This document shows, piece by piece, positions 22,244 through 31,386 of a DNA stretch of 31,414 bases. The first letter of the stretch is position 1. Each line of letters begins with the position of its first letter. Below the pieces are notes generated by a model. It had not been told where the DNA came from, did no database searches, and saw nothing but the letters and a program-made list of their open reading frames with translations. Source of the stretch: an uncultured Eggerthellaceae bacterium (GTDB lineage: Bacteria > Actinomycetota > Coriobacteriia > Coriobacteriales > Eggerthellaceae); NCBI GenBank assembly GCA_958454405.1, contig CAUEBO010000032.1, forward strand, positions 1 through 31,414. Reading direction: 5' to 3'. The position numbers were made by a program, and so were the translations under genes.

Positions 22244-24939
22244 GCCAGACTCCCCCCTTCCGCTTCGCCGCGTGCGCCGTCGCCCGAGCAGATTCCGTCG
22301 CCCTTCAGGCTCGACGCGGCGTCCCCTTCGACGCCCTGCGCTTCAAGGCCCACGGCGCACTCGTCCGCTGCTGGCCGGCAAAGCGCGCCGTCGCCCGAGC
22401 GCTCCATGGAATTGCGCGAGGCGCCGAGCTCGAGCAGCCCTTCCTCGGTCATGCCGTCGAGGCGCATTTGGCGCTCGAAGCTGTCCCGCAGGCTCTCCAC
22501 CACCACCAGGAACACGAAGACCGCCGCAAGCCACACGAGCCACGCGGTGAGCAGCCACACCTTCTCGGTGGGCGTGAGCGCGAACACCACCGTGAGCGCC
22601 ACGGGCACCGACAGGCCCAAGGCCACGGATCCGCGGATGAGGCGCGGGTACCACCGCGAGAATCGCTCGTAGCGGCGACGCAGCTCCTCGCGGTACTCGT
22701 CCTTGCCCGACAGAGCTCTGAACAGCTGCGAGAAACGGTACGGCCGCGCAGGTATCTCCACGTCCTCGCCGTTGAAGATGCCGGCCTGCCTGACCTGCCC
22801 GGCCACCATGCGGTTGACGTTCGCCATGAGGGGGCGCACCAGGATGCCCAGCGCCATGAACAGCGCGAAGAAGAACGCGAGCATGCCCAGCGCGTCGGCG
22901 TAGTGCGAGCCGTAGAAGCCGCAGATGGCCTCGCGCATGGCGCTGATGCCGTACGTGAACGGGAAGAACGGGTAGACGGCCTGGAAGAAGCCGGAGGTCA
23001 TCTCGATGGGGTACAGGCCCGTTGCGCCAGGAATCTGGGCGAACACGAGCACGATGCAGATGCCCTTGCCGATGTGCTGCAGCGTGACCGAAAGCGCGTA
23101 GATGATGCTCAGGTACGAAAGCGATGCCACCACGGCGGCGAAGAACAGCGCGGGGGCGTTGGCGGCGTGCACGCCAAGGGCGAGGACGCCCGCGCAGCAG
23201 ATCACCGCCTGCAGCACGGCCATGGCCGCCAGGAGGAGGAACCGGCCCAGATAGCGCTGCGAGATGGTGAGGTTGCGCATACCCTCGCCGTCCACCTCCT
23301 GCTTCATGATGACCAGGAGCATGAACGCGCCGATCCAGAACGTGAGGTTCATGAACAGCGGGGCCATGGCGGACCCGTAGGCGTTCAACTCGTAGAGCTG
23401 CTCGGTCACCAGCTCGGTGGGCGACCCCATGAAGTCGGCGATCTTGGCCGCATCCAGGCCGTCCTCCCCGAAAAGGTCGGCCAAGGCGTCGGATTCGCCC
23501 AGGGACAGCACGTCGGACCGCACGGTGCCGAGATCCCGTTCCAGACCGTCCAAGATCCCATCGGTCTGCTCGAGCACGTCCTTCGCGATGGACAGCGTGG
23601 AGGCCAGCTGGTCGAGCACGCCCGAGGTCTGGTCGATGAGCAGGCGCTGGTTCGACACGGCGGTCGACAGGGAAGCCGATGTCGAGCCCAGCTGGGCCAA
23701 GCTCGCGTTCACGGCGGGGATCGTCGTTTCAAACAGGCTGCCCGAGTACGCCTCGGCATCGTCGACGGCGCGTTGGACGGCAGCGTCGAAGGAATCCCCC
23801 GCCTGGGAGGCGGCCTGGGAAAGGCTTCCCGCCTCGCCGCTGAGCGACGAGAGGCCGTCGAGCATCTGCTGGGCGTCGCCGGCGCCGCCCTCCAGCTCGT
23901 CGGCAAGGGAGAGGAGCGCGTTTTCGACCGAGGGGTCGGTCTGCGTCGCCGCCAGGTCGCGCAGATACGCGGCCAGCGCCCTGCTCTCGTCGACCACCGC
24001 CTGTCCCTGCACGATGGTCACGCCGACGCTCGCCTGCGCCTCGTCGGCGGCGGACGCCAGATCTCCCACCGCGCCGTTCGCCTTCGACGATGCTTGGGAG
24101 ACCGCCAGCAGGCTCTGGCTCACGGCGGGCATGGCGGCGGCGGAGAAGCTCGCCAAGCCGCTTTGCAGTTGCGCCGTGAGGTCCGACACGGCTGCGAGCG
24201 CGTCGGCGGCGCTGTCGACGTCCGACCGCGCGCGGCCGAGGGCGTCCTTCGATTCGCCGACCTTGGCCTGGGCCTCGTCGGTCGCCGACGCGATGTTCGC
24301 AAGCGCGGTCCGCGCGCCGCCGACGGCCTGCGCCGCTTCCGCCATCTTGGCGACCGCCTGGGAGCGCGATGCGTCCAGGGCGTCCTTCGATTCGCCGATC
24401 GCCTGATCGATGGCGTCGGCGGCCACGTCGCTCACCGTTGAGACGAACGTGGAGTTTATGGTCTCGTCAAGCGTGCTGGCGCCCGTGTCGGTGATCTTCG
24501 GCGCCACGGGGCCCGTCTTCTCGTTCACGTAGTACTGCAGCTCCGGCTGCGTGAAGTCGCCCGTGGTCAGGGAGAGCAGCCGATCGGTGAAATCTTCGGG
24601 GATGACGAACACGGCATAGCTCTCGCCCGACTCCAGTTCGGCCATGGCCGCATCGCGGTCGGAGAACTGCCAATCGAGCTGATCGTTGCCGCCCAGCTCC
24701 TCGACGATCAGATCGCCCACGTGCAGCTCGCCGGTCAGATCGCTCGTGCCGCCCGCGTCCTCGTTCACCACGCACACGCGCAAGCTGCCCGTGTTGTCGT
24801 AGGGATTCCAGAAGCCCACGACGTTGTACCAAGTGTACACCGACGGCAAGATGAGCAGGGCGAGCACCACCACCAAGGCCGGCGGCACTTTGATCAAGCG
24901 CAGAACGTCGCGCTTGAACACGCGCAACACGTTGCCCAT
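22240..24939 (-). CDS. YhgE/Pip domain exporter protein (first of tandem pair)
   Basis: 899 aa from the ATG at 24939 (MGNVLRVFKRD), with AAGGGGAG about 10 nt upstream. Helix 1 (about 20-40, LPSVYTWYNVVGFWNPYDNTG) is followed by a roughly 500-residue Ala/Ser-rich coiled-coil domain and about five ABC-2 helices. A C-terminal extension of about 170 residues follows, absent from its neighbour, with two more membrane helices (for example VALGLSVPVALTVVFAL and LLTAWLVWLAAVFVFLVVV) and a Gly/Ala/Ser/Asp-rich cytoplasmic tail. The two proteins are diverged paralogues that could form a heterodimer. Transcription starts from the promoter at 24986-25014. The frame is open to 25020, but that would place the start upstream of the mapped promoter. 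Confidence 0.9.
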   Translation of the reverse strand: MGNVLRVFKRDVLRLIKVPPALVVVLALLILPSVYTWYNVVGFWNPYDNTGSLRVCVVNEDAGGTSDLTGELHVGDLIVEELGGNDQLDWQFSDRDAAMAELESGESYAVFVIPEDFTDRLLSLTTGDFTQPELQYYVNEKTGPVAPKITDTGASTLDETINSTFVSTVSDVAADAIDQAIGESKDALDASRSQAVAKMAEAAQAVGGARTALANIASATDEAQAKVGESKDALGRARSDVDSAADALAAVSDLTAQLQSGLASFSAAAMPAVSQSLLAVSQASSKANGAVGDLASAADEAQASVGVTIVQGQAVVDESRALAAYLRDLAATQTDPSVENALLSLADELEGGAGDAQQMLDGLSSLSGEAGSLSQAASQAGDSFDAAVQRAVDDAEAYSGSLFETTIPAVNASLAQLGSTSASLSTAVSNQRLLIDQTSGVLDQLASTLSIAKDVLEQTDGILDGLERDLGTVRSDVLSLGESDALADLFGEDGLDAAKIADFMGSPTELVTEQLYELNAYGSAMAPLFMNLTFWIGAFMLLVIMKQEVDGEGMRNLTISQRYLGRFLLLAAMAVLQAVICCAGVLALGVHAANAPALFFAAVVASLSYLSIIYALSVTLQHIGKGICIVLVFAQIPGATGLYPIEMTSGFFQAVYPFFPFTYGISAMREAICGFYGSHYADALGMLAFFFALFMALGILVRPLMANVNRMVAGQVRQAGIFNGEDVEIPARPYRFSQLFRALSGKDEYREELRRRYERFSRWYPRLIRGSVALGLSVPVALTVVFALTPTEKVWLLTAWLVWLAAVFVFLVVVESLRDSFERQMRLDGMTEEGLLELGASRNSMERSGDGALCRPAADECAVGLEAQGVEGDAASSLKGDGICSGDGARGEAEGGSLA

Positions 24940-24985
24940 GCCGCCGCCGCTCCCCTTCCCGGTACCCGTCTGAAATGCCCGCACA

Positions 24986-25014
24986 ATGATACTCTTCTTC
25001 ACGGCGGCTGTCAG
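24986..25014 (-). promoter_or_regulatory. Sigma-70 type promoter of the YhgE-TetR operon
   Basis: On the minus strand, -35 CTGACA (25009-25014), exactly 17 bp, then -10 TATCAT (24986-24991): five of six and five of six matches to consensus. It starts a leader of about 40 nt before the 899-aa exporter gene, and excludes longer start codons for it. Confidence 0.7.
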
Positions 25015-25065
25015 GCCCAATCGGGAGTTCGCCGAAGGGGCGCAGAGGCGGCCGGCAGCAGGACC

Positions 25066-27690
25066 CTATTCTGCACAGCCCTCCAGCAGCTCCTCCACGA
25101 ACCCTGCGCGGAAGTTCTCGAACACGGCCTCCCCTTCTTCCTGCGTGGCGTCCAGATCCACGTCCGCCATGATGCCGAAGTCGTGGTCGCCGGCTTCGTC
25201 GCTGAACACCTGGTGCACGTGCCACAGGCGGCGGGACTTCTCATCCGACTCGTCGATGGTCAGGTAGGCCGCCGACCGGGCGTCGGCGTCGAGGGCTATT
25301 TCCCCGTGCGCTTCGAAGTACGCGTCCAGGGCCTGCTGCCAGCGCGCCTCTCCGAAGCCCCAGTCGGCGTCCAGCCTGCCCAGCTCCTCCGCGTCGCGGT
25401 GGGCTGCCAGCCGCACCCTGCGGAACAGCGCGTTGCGCACGAGCACGGCAAGGCCGCGGCGGTCGGCCACCACCGCGTCGCCCTCCTGCGGGGGCGCGGC
25501 GTCCAGCAGGGATCCGGCGCTCTCCCACTCGTCCACCAGGCTCGAATCAACCGATCGCACGACGAATCCCAGCCACGCGACGATGTCCTCCAGACGCTCG
25601 TCGCGCCTGTCGGCGGGGATCGTGCGATCGAGCACGCGGTACGCGTCGGCCAAATAGCGCAAGAGCGTCCCCTCCGAGCGCGCGATCTTGTAGCGGCCCA
25701 CGTACGTCTTGAAATCCGAGACGGTCTCCACCATGTCGCGCACCACGGACTTGGGCGCCAGCTCGAAGTCGCGCGCCCACGGCACGTCCTTGCAGTAACG
25801 TTCGAACGCGGCGTCCAACAGGTCTTCAAGCGGCTTGGGGTACGTGATCTCGGCCAGCTTCTCCAACCGCTCCTCGTATTCCATCCCGTCGGCCTTCATT
25901 TCGGCCATGGCCCGGTCCCTCGCGTGGCGCTCCTGGGCGCGCAGCACCTGGCGCGGGTCCTCCAGCGTGGCCTCTGCCAGCGAGATCACGTCGAGCGCAT
26001 ACGTTTCCTCCTCGGGGTCCAAAAGCTCGAGCGCCGCCAGCAGAAACGGCGAGAGCGGCTGGTCGAGCGCGAAATCTTCCGGCACGTCCACGGTGGTGAG
26101 GTACTCGGCGGAGCCGCCTTCGCCCTCCAGGCGCTCCACCACGCCCGCAGATATCAGCGTGTCGAATATCTCGTCGGCGCGCACGGCGAGCGCCGCCTTC
26201 TCCTCGGCCGTCTGGGCCGAATCCTCGATGAGGCGGCGCACCCGGCTGTACGCGTCGCCGCCCTGCACGACCTCCGAGAGCACCATCGAATGCGTGATGC
26301 GCATGCGGGGCTTCAGCGTTTCGGGAACGGCTTCTATCAGGCGCTGGAACGTCTGCTCGTTCCAGGTGACGAAGCCTTCGGGGGCGCGCTTCTTCTTGAT
26401 CTTCCGCAGCTTCTTCGGATCGTCGCCAGCCTTGGCGATAAGCTTCGCGTTCTCGATGTCGTGCTCGGGCGCCAGGGCGACCACCATGCCTTCGGTGTCG
26501 AAGCCCGACCGTCCCGCGCGACCGACGATCTGATGGAACTCGCGGGCGCGCAGCCGGCGCATCTTGCGGCCGTCGAACTTGGTCAGCGCCGTGAGCACGA
26601 CGGTGTGGATGGGCACGTTGATGCCCACGCCCAGCGTGTCGGTGCCGCAGATGACGGGCAACAGCCCCTGCTGGGCCAGCTTCTCTACCAGCAGGCGGTA
26701 GCGCGGGAGCATCCCCGCGTGGTGCACGCCCACGCCGCTGCCCAGAAGGCGTTTGAGCGTCTTGCCGAAGGCCGTGGTGAAGCGCGTGCCCTTCACGGCC
26801 TCCTTCACGGCCTCGCGCTGTTCCTTGGACGCCACGCCGTAGCTTGCCAGCGACTGCGCGGTGGACAGCGCCGCATCCTGCGAGAAGTGCACGAGGTACA
26901 GCGGCGCCTCGCCCTTGCGCAGCGCCAGCTCCACCGTGCCTTCCAGCGGCATCTCCACGTACTCGTAAGAAAGCGGCACCGGGCGCGGGGCGTCGGCGAC
27001 GACGCTCACCTCGGTGCCCGTGCGGGCCTCAAGCGACGCGGCTATGGAACCAACATCGCCCAAGGTGGCGCTCATCAGCAGGAACTGGGTTCTGGGAAGC
27101 GTGAGCAAAGGCACCTGCCACGCCCAGCCCCGGTCGTAGTCGCCGTAGAAGTGGAACTCGTCCATGGCCACGCAGCCCACATCCGCCCGTTCCCCCTCGC
27201 GCAGCGCCTGGTTGGCCAGGATCTCGGCCGTGCAGCAGACGACCGGGGCCTCCGCGTTGATATGCGCGTCTCCGGTGATCATGCCCACGTTCTCGCGGCC
27301 CAGGATGCGCACCAGGTCGAAGAACTTCTCGCTGACGAGCGCTTTGATGGGCGCCGTGTAGTACGCGCGCTTCCCCGTGGCCAGCGCCATGAAGTGCAGT
27401 CCCAGCGCCACGAGCGACTTGCCCGAGCCCGTGGGCGTCCCCAGGATGACGTGGTCGCCCACCATGAGGCTCATGAGCGCCTCCTCCTGGTGCGGCCACA
27501 GATCGACGCCCTGCGAAGCCGTCCAGTCCAAAAACCGGTCGAGCGCCTCGTCGGCGGAGAGCCAGGGCTCCGGCTCGGCGCCTCCCTCTTCCGGTTCCCA
27601 CCAACTCGGAGCGAGCCGCCCGAGCGAGCCGGCGGCGGAGGCGTCTTCCTCAGGCGCCTCCGCCGAATCTTGCGCTGTGCTTTCAACCAT
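25066..27690 (-). CDS. Ski2-like superfamily 2 RNA helicase
   Basis: 874 aa. Walker A GTPTGSGKS at 84-92, a DEFH box (DExH) at 177-180, SAT at 207-209 and motif VI QIVGRAGRSG at 387-396 give a complete Ski2/Mtr4/HelY-type helicase core. The C-terminal half (about 450-874) is the long helical accessory region of this family. The N-terminal 45 residues are acidic and Ala/Glu-rich. Members unwind RNA and are thought to act in RNA decay or ribosome-related processes in actinobacteria; its target is unknown. GGAGGT precedes the ATG at 27690 by 9 nt. It forms its own unit, ending 52 bp before the -35 of the YhgE promoter. Confidence 0.93.
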   Translation of the reverse strand: MVESTAQDSAEAPEEDASAAGSLGRLAPSWWEPEEGGAEPEPWLSADEALDRFLDWTASQGVDLWPHQEEALMSLMVGDHVILGTPTGSGKSLVALGLHFMALATGKRAYYTAPIKALVSEKFFDLVRILGRENVGMITGDAHINAEAPVVCCTAEILANQALREGERADVGCVAMDEFHFYGDYDRGWAWQVPLLTLPRTQFLLMSATLGDVGSIAASLEARTGTEVSVVADAPRPVPLSYEYVEMPLEGTVELALRKGEAPLYLVHFSQDAALSTAQSLASYGVASKEQREAVKEAVKGTRFTTAFGKTLKRLLGSGVGVHHAGMLPRYRLLVEKLAQQGLLPVICGTDTLGVGINVPIHTVVLTALTKFDGRKMRRLRAREFHQIVGRAGRSGFDTEGMVVALAPEHDIENAKLIAKAGDDPKKLRKIKKKRAPEGFVTWNEQTFQRLIEAVPETLKPRMRITHSMVLSEVVQGGDAYSRVRRLIEDSAQTAEEKAALAVRADEIFDTLISAGVVERLEGEGGSAEYLTTVDVPEDFALDQPLSPFLLAALELLDPEEETYALDVISLAEATLEDPRQVLRAQERHARDRAMAEMKADGMEYEERLEKLAEITYPKPLEDLLDAAFERYCKDVPWARDFELAPKSVVRDMVETVSDFKTYVGRYKIARSEGTLLRYLADAYRVLDRTIPADRRDERLEDIVAWLGFVVRSVDSSLVDEWESAGSLLDAAPPQEGDAVVADRRGLAVLVRNALFRRVRLAAHRDAEELGRLDADWGFGEARWQQALDAYFEAHGEIALDADARSAAYLTIDESDEKSRRLWHVHQVFSDEAGDHDFGIMADVDLDATQEEGEAVFENFRAGFVEELLEGCAE

Positions 27691-27773
27691 GTGGGGCGAC
27701 CTCCGAAAAAACCTGCGAACCGTGCATCGGACCCGTATTCTACCCGCAACCGCCGCCGCAGGGGGCGCGCCCA

Positions 27774-27794
27774 TGCAAAGTCCCGAGTTTTGCA
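27774..27794. repeat. Short inverted repeat between helicase and LuxR genes
   Basis: TGCAAA (27774-27779) and TTTGCA (27789-27794), with a 9-nt spacer. It lies 44 nt past the LuxR stop and could be a weak terminator or an operator for the helicase gene. A TAGAAT -10-like element for the helicase gene lies at 27737-27742. Confidence 0.3.
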
Positions 27795-27837
27795 CGCGGC
27801 CGTCAGGGGATCGCGGACACGCAAGCCAACGATGCGG

Positions 27838-29346
27838 CTAGCGAGGAGCCGCCGGCCGATTCTGCTCTTGCAGATCGTTTTTCACGTCCTCGAGCATGTC
27901 GATTATCTCCTGCCGTTTGTGCACATCGAGTTTTTTGTACAGGCTGCGGCAATGCGAGCGCGCGGTGTTGTGGGACACGAACAGCGCATCTGCGATGCGC
28001 GTCAAGTCCCGGCCTCGGGCGATCAACTCCAGCACGTCCGTTTGACGAGCCGTGAGACGGTATCGCTTCTGCAACACCTCGCAGCACGCAGGAATGAAAT
28101 CCTGCTGCACGGTCGCGGCGGCCTTGAATCCCGGCATCGGCTCCAACGCTTCCTCTTTTTCCGGGATCTCGTACAGGGAAAGGGCGCTGTCTTGTTCCGA
28201 GCCTCTGCCGCGAAAGCTCAGCACAACGCCGGCGAACGAGAGGCAGTAGATCGCGACCAAGGGCACCACGGCCGTCTGGGGCAGGCTCTGCGCGAACCCG
28301 ATGCCGCCCACCATCAACGGGCCCATGTCCGCCACAAGGCAAACGCCGCCGACGAAAAGCCCGAACACCAGCGTCGGGTTCACCGCTTTGCTCTTCGCGA
28401 GCTCGACGGTGGTGATGATCAAGAACATCGACACGATCGAATACGCGACGTGCGAAATGGCGACGGCGAGCAGACCCGGAGCATCGCCGAAAAGCGGCAA
28501 GACGAGCACGGCCGCCGCAACTGCGAACATGAGCACGCCGTACACTTTCCTGAAAGGAAACGACGTCCCCCAGCGTTTCCAGATGAGCAGGAAGATCGCC
28601 GCCGCCGCGATCATGCTGACGGAGTACGTGGCATTCAAGGCGAAGGTATCCGACCGCTCCACGAGCGTCGCTTGGGAGACCCTGCTTGCAACGCCGATGG
28701 CCCCGATGCACACGATGTAAGGCCATATGGTGGAGAAAACGCCTTTCACCACCGAAGGGCGCGCAAAAGTCACGGTGAACTCGCCCACGCCGTTTTCAAC
28801 AGGGATCGACCGGCAATAGGACGCCAACAGAACGGTGTTGCCGGCAATGCATGCGGCCATGAGAAACGCGAACGCCGTCAAAGAGCCGACGGCCAAAACG
28901 ACGGCCAGAAGCGAAGCGAGAGCCGTCCCCAATGCGATCCGTTTTCCAGCCTCCCACTGCGATTCTCGCGAAATGGACTGCTGCCACATGGCGAACGAGA
29001 CAGCCGAGCCGACGCCCAACAGCACCACCCCGATGCCCGTTGCAAGAGGGCTCTCCGAAATGCCGAACAGCCCTGCGGAAATCGAAAGGCATCCCAGCAC
29101 CAGGCATCCGGTCTGCAGCGCGAGGCTGCCGTAGCGCAAAGGGCATGAGGCCATGCCGCGCAAGCCGACGAGCAGCAACGCCGGGACGTAGCCCATGCCG
29201 AAGTAAGCAAAAGAGCCTGCATCCCCGGGTTGAAACACAAGAGTCGAAGAACCGCCGAAGCCGAGGGGAATGACCCGCCATGCAGCTTGGATGATGGCAA
29301 GGGTCATCGCATAGCCCAGAACAGGGCGAAAAGATTCCTTGAACAT
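27838..29346 (-). CDS. Membrane LuxR family regulator with 12 transmembrane helices
   Basis: 502 aa from the ATG at 29346 (MFKESFRPVLGY), with GGGGAGG 7 nt upstream; the frame is open to 29412 but the earlier codons lie within the promoter. About twelve hydrophobic helices, as in major-facilitator-like sensors, occupy residues 12-390. The C-terminus holds a LuxR-type helix-turn-helix (431-486, LTARQTDVLELIARG and HNTARSHCRSLYKKL). Such membrane LuxR proteins are abundant in Eggerthella relatives beside flavin or molybdopterin reductases and control them in response to a substrate. Here it is divergent from a Tat flavoprotein at 29532, its likely target. A TTGACA -35 is at 29398-29403. Confidence 0.9.
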   Translation of the reverse strand: MFKESFRPVLGYAMTLAIIQAAWRVIPLGFGGSSTLVFQPGDAGSFAYFGMGYVPALLLVGLRGMASCPLRYGSLALQTGCLVLGCLSISAGLFGISESPLATGIGVVLLGVGSAVSFAMWQQSISRESQWEAGKRIALGTALASLLAVVLAVGSLTAFAFLMAACIAGNTVLLASYCRSIPVENGVGEFTVTFARPSVVKGVFSTIWPYIVCIGAIGVASRVSQATLVERSDTFALNATYSVSMIAAAAIFLLIWKRWGTSFPFRKVYGVLMFAVAAAVLVLPLFGDAPGLLAVAISHVAYSIVSMFLIITTVELAKSKAVNPTLVFGLFVGGVCLVADMGPLMVGGIGFAQSLPQTAVVPLVAIYCLSFAGVVLSFRGRGSEQDSALSLYEIPEKEEALEPMPGFKAAATVQQDFIPACCEVLQKRYRLTARQTDVLELIARGRDLTRIADALFVSHNTARSHCRSLYKKLDVHKRQEIIDMLEDVKNDLQEQNRPAAPR

Positions 29347-29374
29347 GATTTCGCCTCCCCTCATGTTCCCCATG

Positions 29375-29403
29375 CGTAGACGTTCCCAGAAACGCCCTGT
29401 CAA
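29375..29403 (-). promoter_or_regulatory. Promoter of the LuxR gene
   Basis: A perfect -35 TTGACA on the minus strand (29398-29403), 17 bp, then a poor -10 TCTACG (29375-29380). The start would be near 29367, about 20 nt before the LuxR ATG. Confidence 0.45.
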
Positions 29404-29434
29404 GTATCGCATGAAATGGATGAATTTCGGCGAG

Positions 29435-29453
29435 TTCGCACGCCTGATGCGAA
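29435..29453. promoter_or_regulatory. Inverted repeat between LuxR and reductase genes
   Basis: TTCGCA (29435-29440), 7-nt spacer, TGCGAA (29448-29453), a perfect 6+6 palindrome about 80 bp before the reductase start. It is a candidate LuxR site. A weaker GAAAT-6 nt-ATTTC repeat lies at 29413-29428, and a hairpin (CTTGCGG-ATGG-CCGCAGG) at about 29490-29507 in the reductase leader. Confidence 0.45.
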
Positions 29454-29531
29454 AACGGCGCCGGCGAACCCCCTAAGGTGAGCTCTCGGCTTGCGGATGG
29501 CCGCAGGCGTAAGACGAGGAGAGGGGTCATC

Positions 29532-31250
29532 GTGGAAAACTGCACACGCCGTGATTTTTTGAAAACCACCGCCGTAGGGGCAGCGGGGCTTGCCCTGATG
29601 AGCACCGCCGTCGGCTGCGCTGCGGAGGGCAAGCCCGACGCGCCGGCAGCCGCTGCGGGCGCGTCCCAAAGCATCACCGCCGCCCAGTACAACGAGAAGT
29701 GGGCCTTCGAAATCCCACCTGAGCCGATCGCCGATGAAGACATCGCTGAAACCTTCGAGGCTGAAGTTATCGTTGTAGGTTCCGGCACCGCAGGCTTGGT
29801 CGCCGCCAACTCCTTGCTCGACCAAGGCGTCGACGTGCTGCTCTTCAGCGCAAGCAGCATCCCCGTCTCGCGCGGCGGCTCCAACCATGCCGTCATGAGC
29901 AAGTGCAAAGAGCGCTTCGGCCTCCCCGCAGACGACGAGATGCTTTTCGAGCGCGAGATCATCAACAACGGCATGGCTGTCGACCAGCAGAAATGGTACA
30001 AGTTCTACAACCACAGCGAAAAAGCCATGAACTGGCTCATCGACATCATGGAGGCGAAGGGCTACGAAACCGGCCTCGAGCAGCGCATCGAATTCCTGGA
30101 AGACGGCAACTACTTCAATTTCGTCGGCGCGCACGGGTTCATGACTCCCGAAGCCCACACCATGGGCATGAACCAGCAATTCGTCGTGGACGAACTGGCC
30201 GCCCGCCTCGACGATGCTGGAAAGCCCGTCCATTTCAACACCATTGCCAAGCAGCTTGTGCGGGATGAGGACGGCAAGGGCCGCGTCAGCGCCGTCATAG
30301 CCCTGTGCGAAGACGGCACGTATGCAAAATACGTCGGATCGAAGGCCATCGTCCTTGCCACGGGCGACTTCTCGACCAACCGGGAAATGATGTACAAGTA
30401 CGCTCCGTACACTGCCCAGATCATCTCCGACGACGTATACGATGCCGAGCCGAACTACGACAGGTGCTTCGAATACGGCGGCATTTACCCGGGCGATGGC
30501 CAGCAAATGGGCCTTTGGATCGGCGCCGCCTGGCAGAAGATCTGGCCTTGCTGCCCCATGGGCGGCGCCGTCGGCGCCGGTCCCAACAACAAGTTCCTGA
30601 TGTTCTCCGGCTTGCGCGTCAACCGCGAAGGCCAGCGCTTCATGAAAGAGTACGGCCTTCGCGACACCGGCGGCTACGCCAACCGCATGCAGCCCGGCTC
30701 CGAGGTCCATGCGCTATGGAATGCCGACTACGCCCGCAAGTTCCCCATCACCTGGATCGACGCGTCCCTTCCCTACGGGGAGGACGCCACCATGACGCCG
30801 GAGGAAGTCATCGCCGGATGGGACAAGAACGCGGAAAACGGCACGTTCTTCAAAGCCGACACCCTTGAAGGGCTGATCGACGCCATGGGCTTGCCGAAGG
30901 AGGAGGCTTTGAACACCGTCGCCCGGTACAACGAGCTGTGCGCGAAGGGCGTCGATGAGGACTTCCACAAGGATCCCCGCTTCATGATCTCGCTGGAAAA
31001 CGGCCCGTTCTACGGCCAGACCGGCAACAGTCCGCTGTTCCTGACCATTCTCGGCGGCCTGAGGACCAATTCGGAAATGCAGGTCTGCGACGAAGACGAC
31101 AATCCCATTGCAGGCCTGTACAACATCGGCACCATGGTCGGAGACATGTACGGCGTCAACTACTCGTTCCAGATTCCCGGATTCAACCTCGGCGCCACCT
31201 GCGTGACCTTCGGCTACTTGGTCGGCAAGCATATCGCTGAAAACGACTAG
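29532..31250 (+). CDS. Tat-exported FAD-dependent reductase (fumarate reductase flavoprotein-like)
   Basis: 572 aa from the GTG at 29532, preceded by GAGGAGAGGGG at 29516-29526. The N-terminus has a Tat motif (CTRRDFLK, residues 4-11), a hydrophobic stretch and Cys29 after TAVG, so it is exported folded and could be a lipoprotein. An FAD-binding_2 domain follows, with GSGTAG at 83-88. It has no N-terminal cytochrome domain, so electrons must come from a separate carrier. By eye, the motif HHTMGG of fumarate reductases reads LFLTILGG here (around 502-508), and the substrate-binding Arg of the HGxNR motif is Tyr544 (YGVNYSF). The enzyme therefore probably reduces something other than fumarate as a respiratory acceptor. 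Divergent from a membrane LuxR regulator. Confidence 0.93.
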   Translation: MENCTRRDFLKTTAVGAAGLALMSTAVGCAAEGKPDAPAAAAGASQSITAAQYNEKWAFEIPPEPIADEDIAETFEAEVIVVGSGTAGLVAANSLLDQGVDVLLFSASSIPVSRGGSNHAVMSKCKERFGLPADDEMLFEREIINNGMAVDQQKWYKFYNHSEKAMNWLIDIMEAKGYETGLEQRIEFLEDGNYFNFVGAHGFMTPEAHTMGMNQQFVVDELAARLDDAGKPVHFNTIAKQLVRDEDGKGRVSAVIALCEDGTYAKYVGSKAIVLATGDFSTNREMMYKYAPYTAQIISDDVYDAEPNYDRCFEYGGIYPGDGQQMGLWIGAAWQKIWPCCPMGGAVGAGPNNKFLMFSGLRVNREGQRFMKEYGLRDTGGYANRMQPGSEVHALWNADYARKFPITWIDASLPYGEDATMTPEEVIAGWDKNAENGTFFKADTLEGLIDAMGLPKEEALNTVARYNELCAKGVDEDFHKDPRFMISLENGPFYGQTGNSPLFLTILGGLRTNSEMQVCDEDDNPIAGLYNIGTMVGDMYGVNYSFQIPGFNLGATCVTFGYLVGKHIAEND

Positions 31251-31347
31251 GAGCTTTTTGCCGCGTCGCGCGTCTGGAAAGCTGCGCGGCGACGTGCCGG
31301 AAGGCCTCCCGCCGATGGAATGCGCATCGGTCCAAACGACGTGGGCG

Positions 31348-31386
31348 CCGTGCGGCCCGCCCCGCCGGGGAACGGGGCACGGTTTT
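31348..31386 (+). terminator. Terminator-like hairpin downstream of the reductase
   Basis: CCGTGC (31348-31353) with GCACGG (31377-31382) and inner GCCCCG/CGGGGC (31359-31364 with 31373-31378), followed by TTTT (31383-31386). An additional GCCGCG...CGCGGC pair lies at 31260-31290. The window ends before the next gene. Confidence 0.6.

Noticed and set aside
22468..24441. A 657-residue plus-strand frame opposite the first YhgE gene
   Set aside because: No motifs, and the repetitive His/Arg/Val composition mirrors the Ala/Ser/Asp coiled coil on the coding strand.
24721..29148. A 1475-residue plus-strand open frame antisense to the helicase and LuxR genes
   Set aside because: It lies antisense to well-supported genes, has no family motifs, and is His/Arg/Val-rich as antisense frames of GC-rich genes are.
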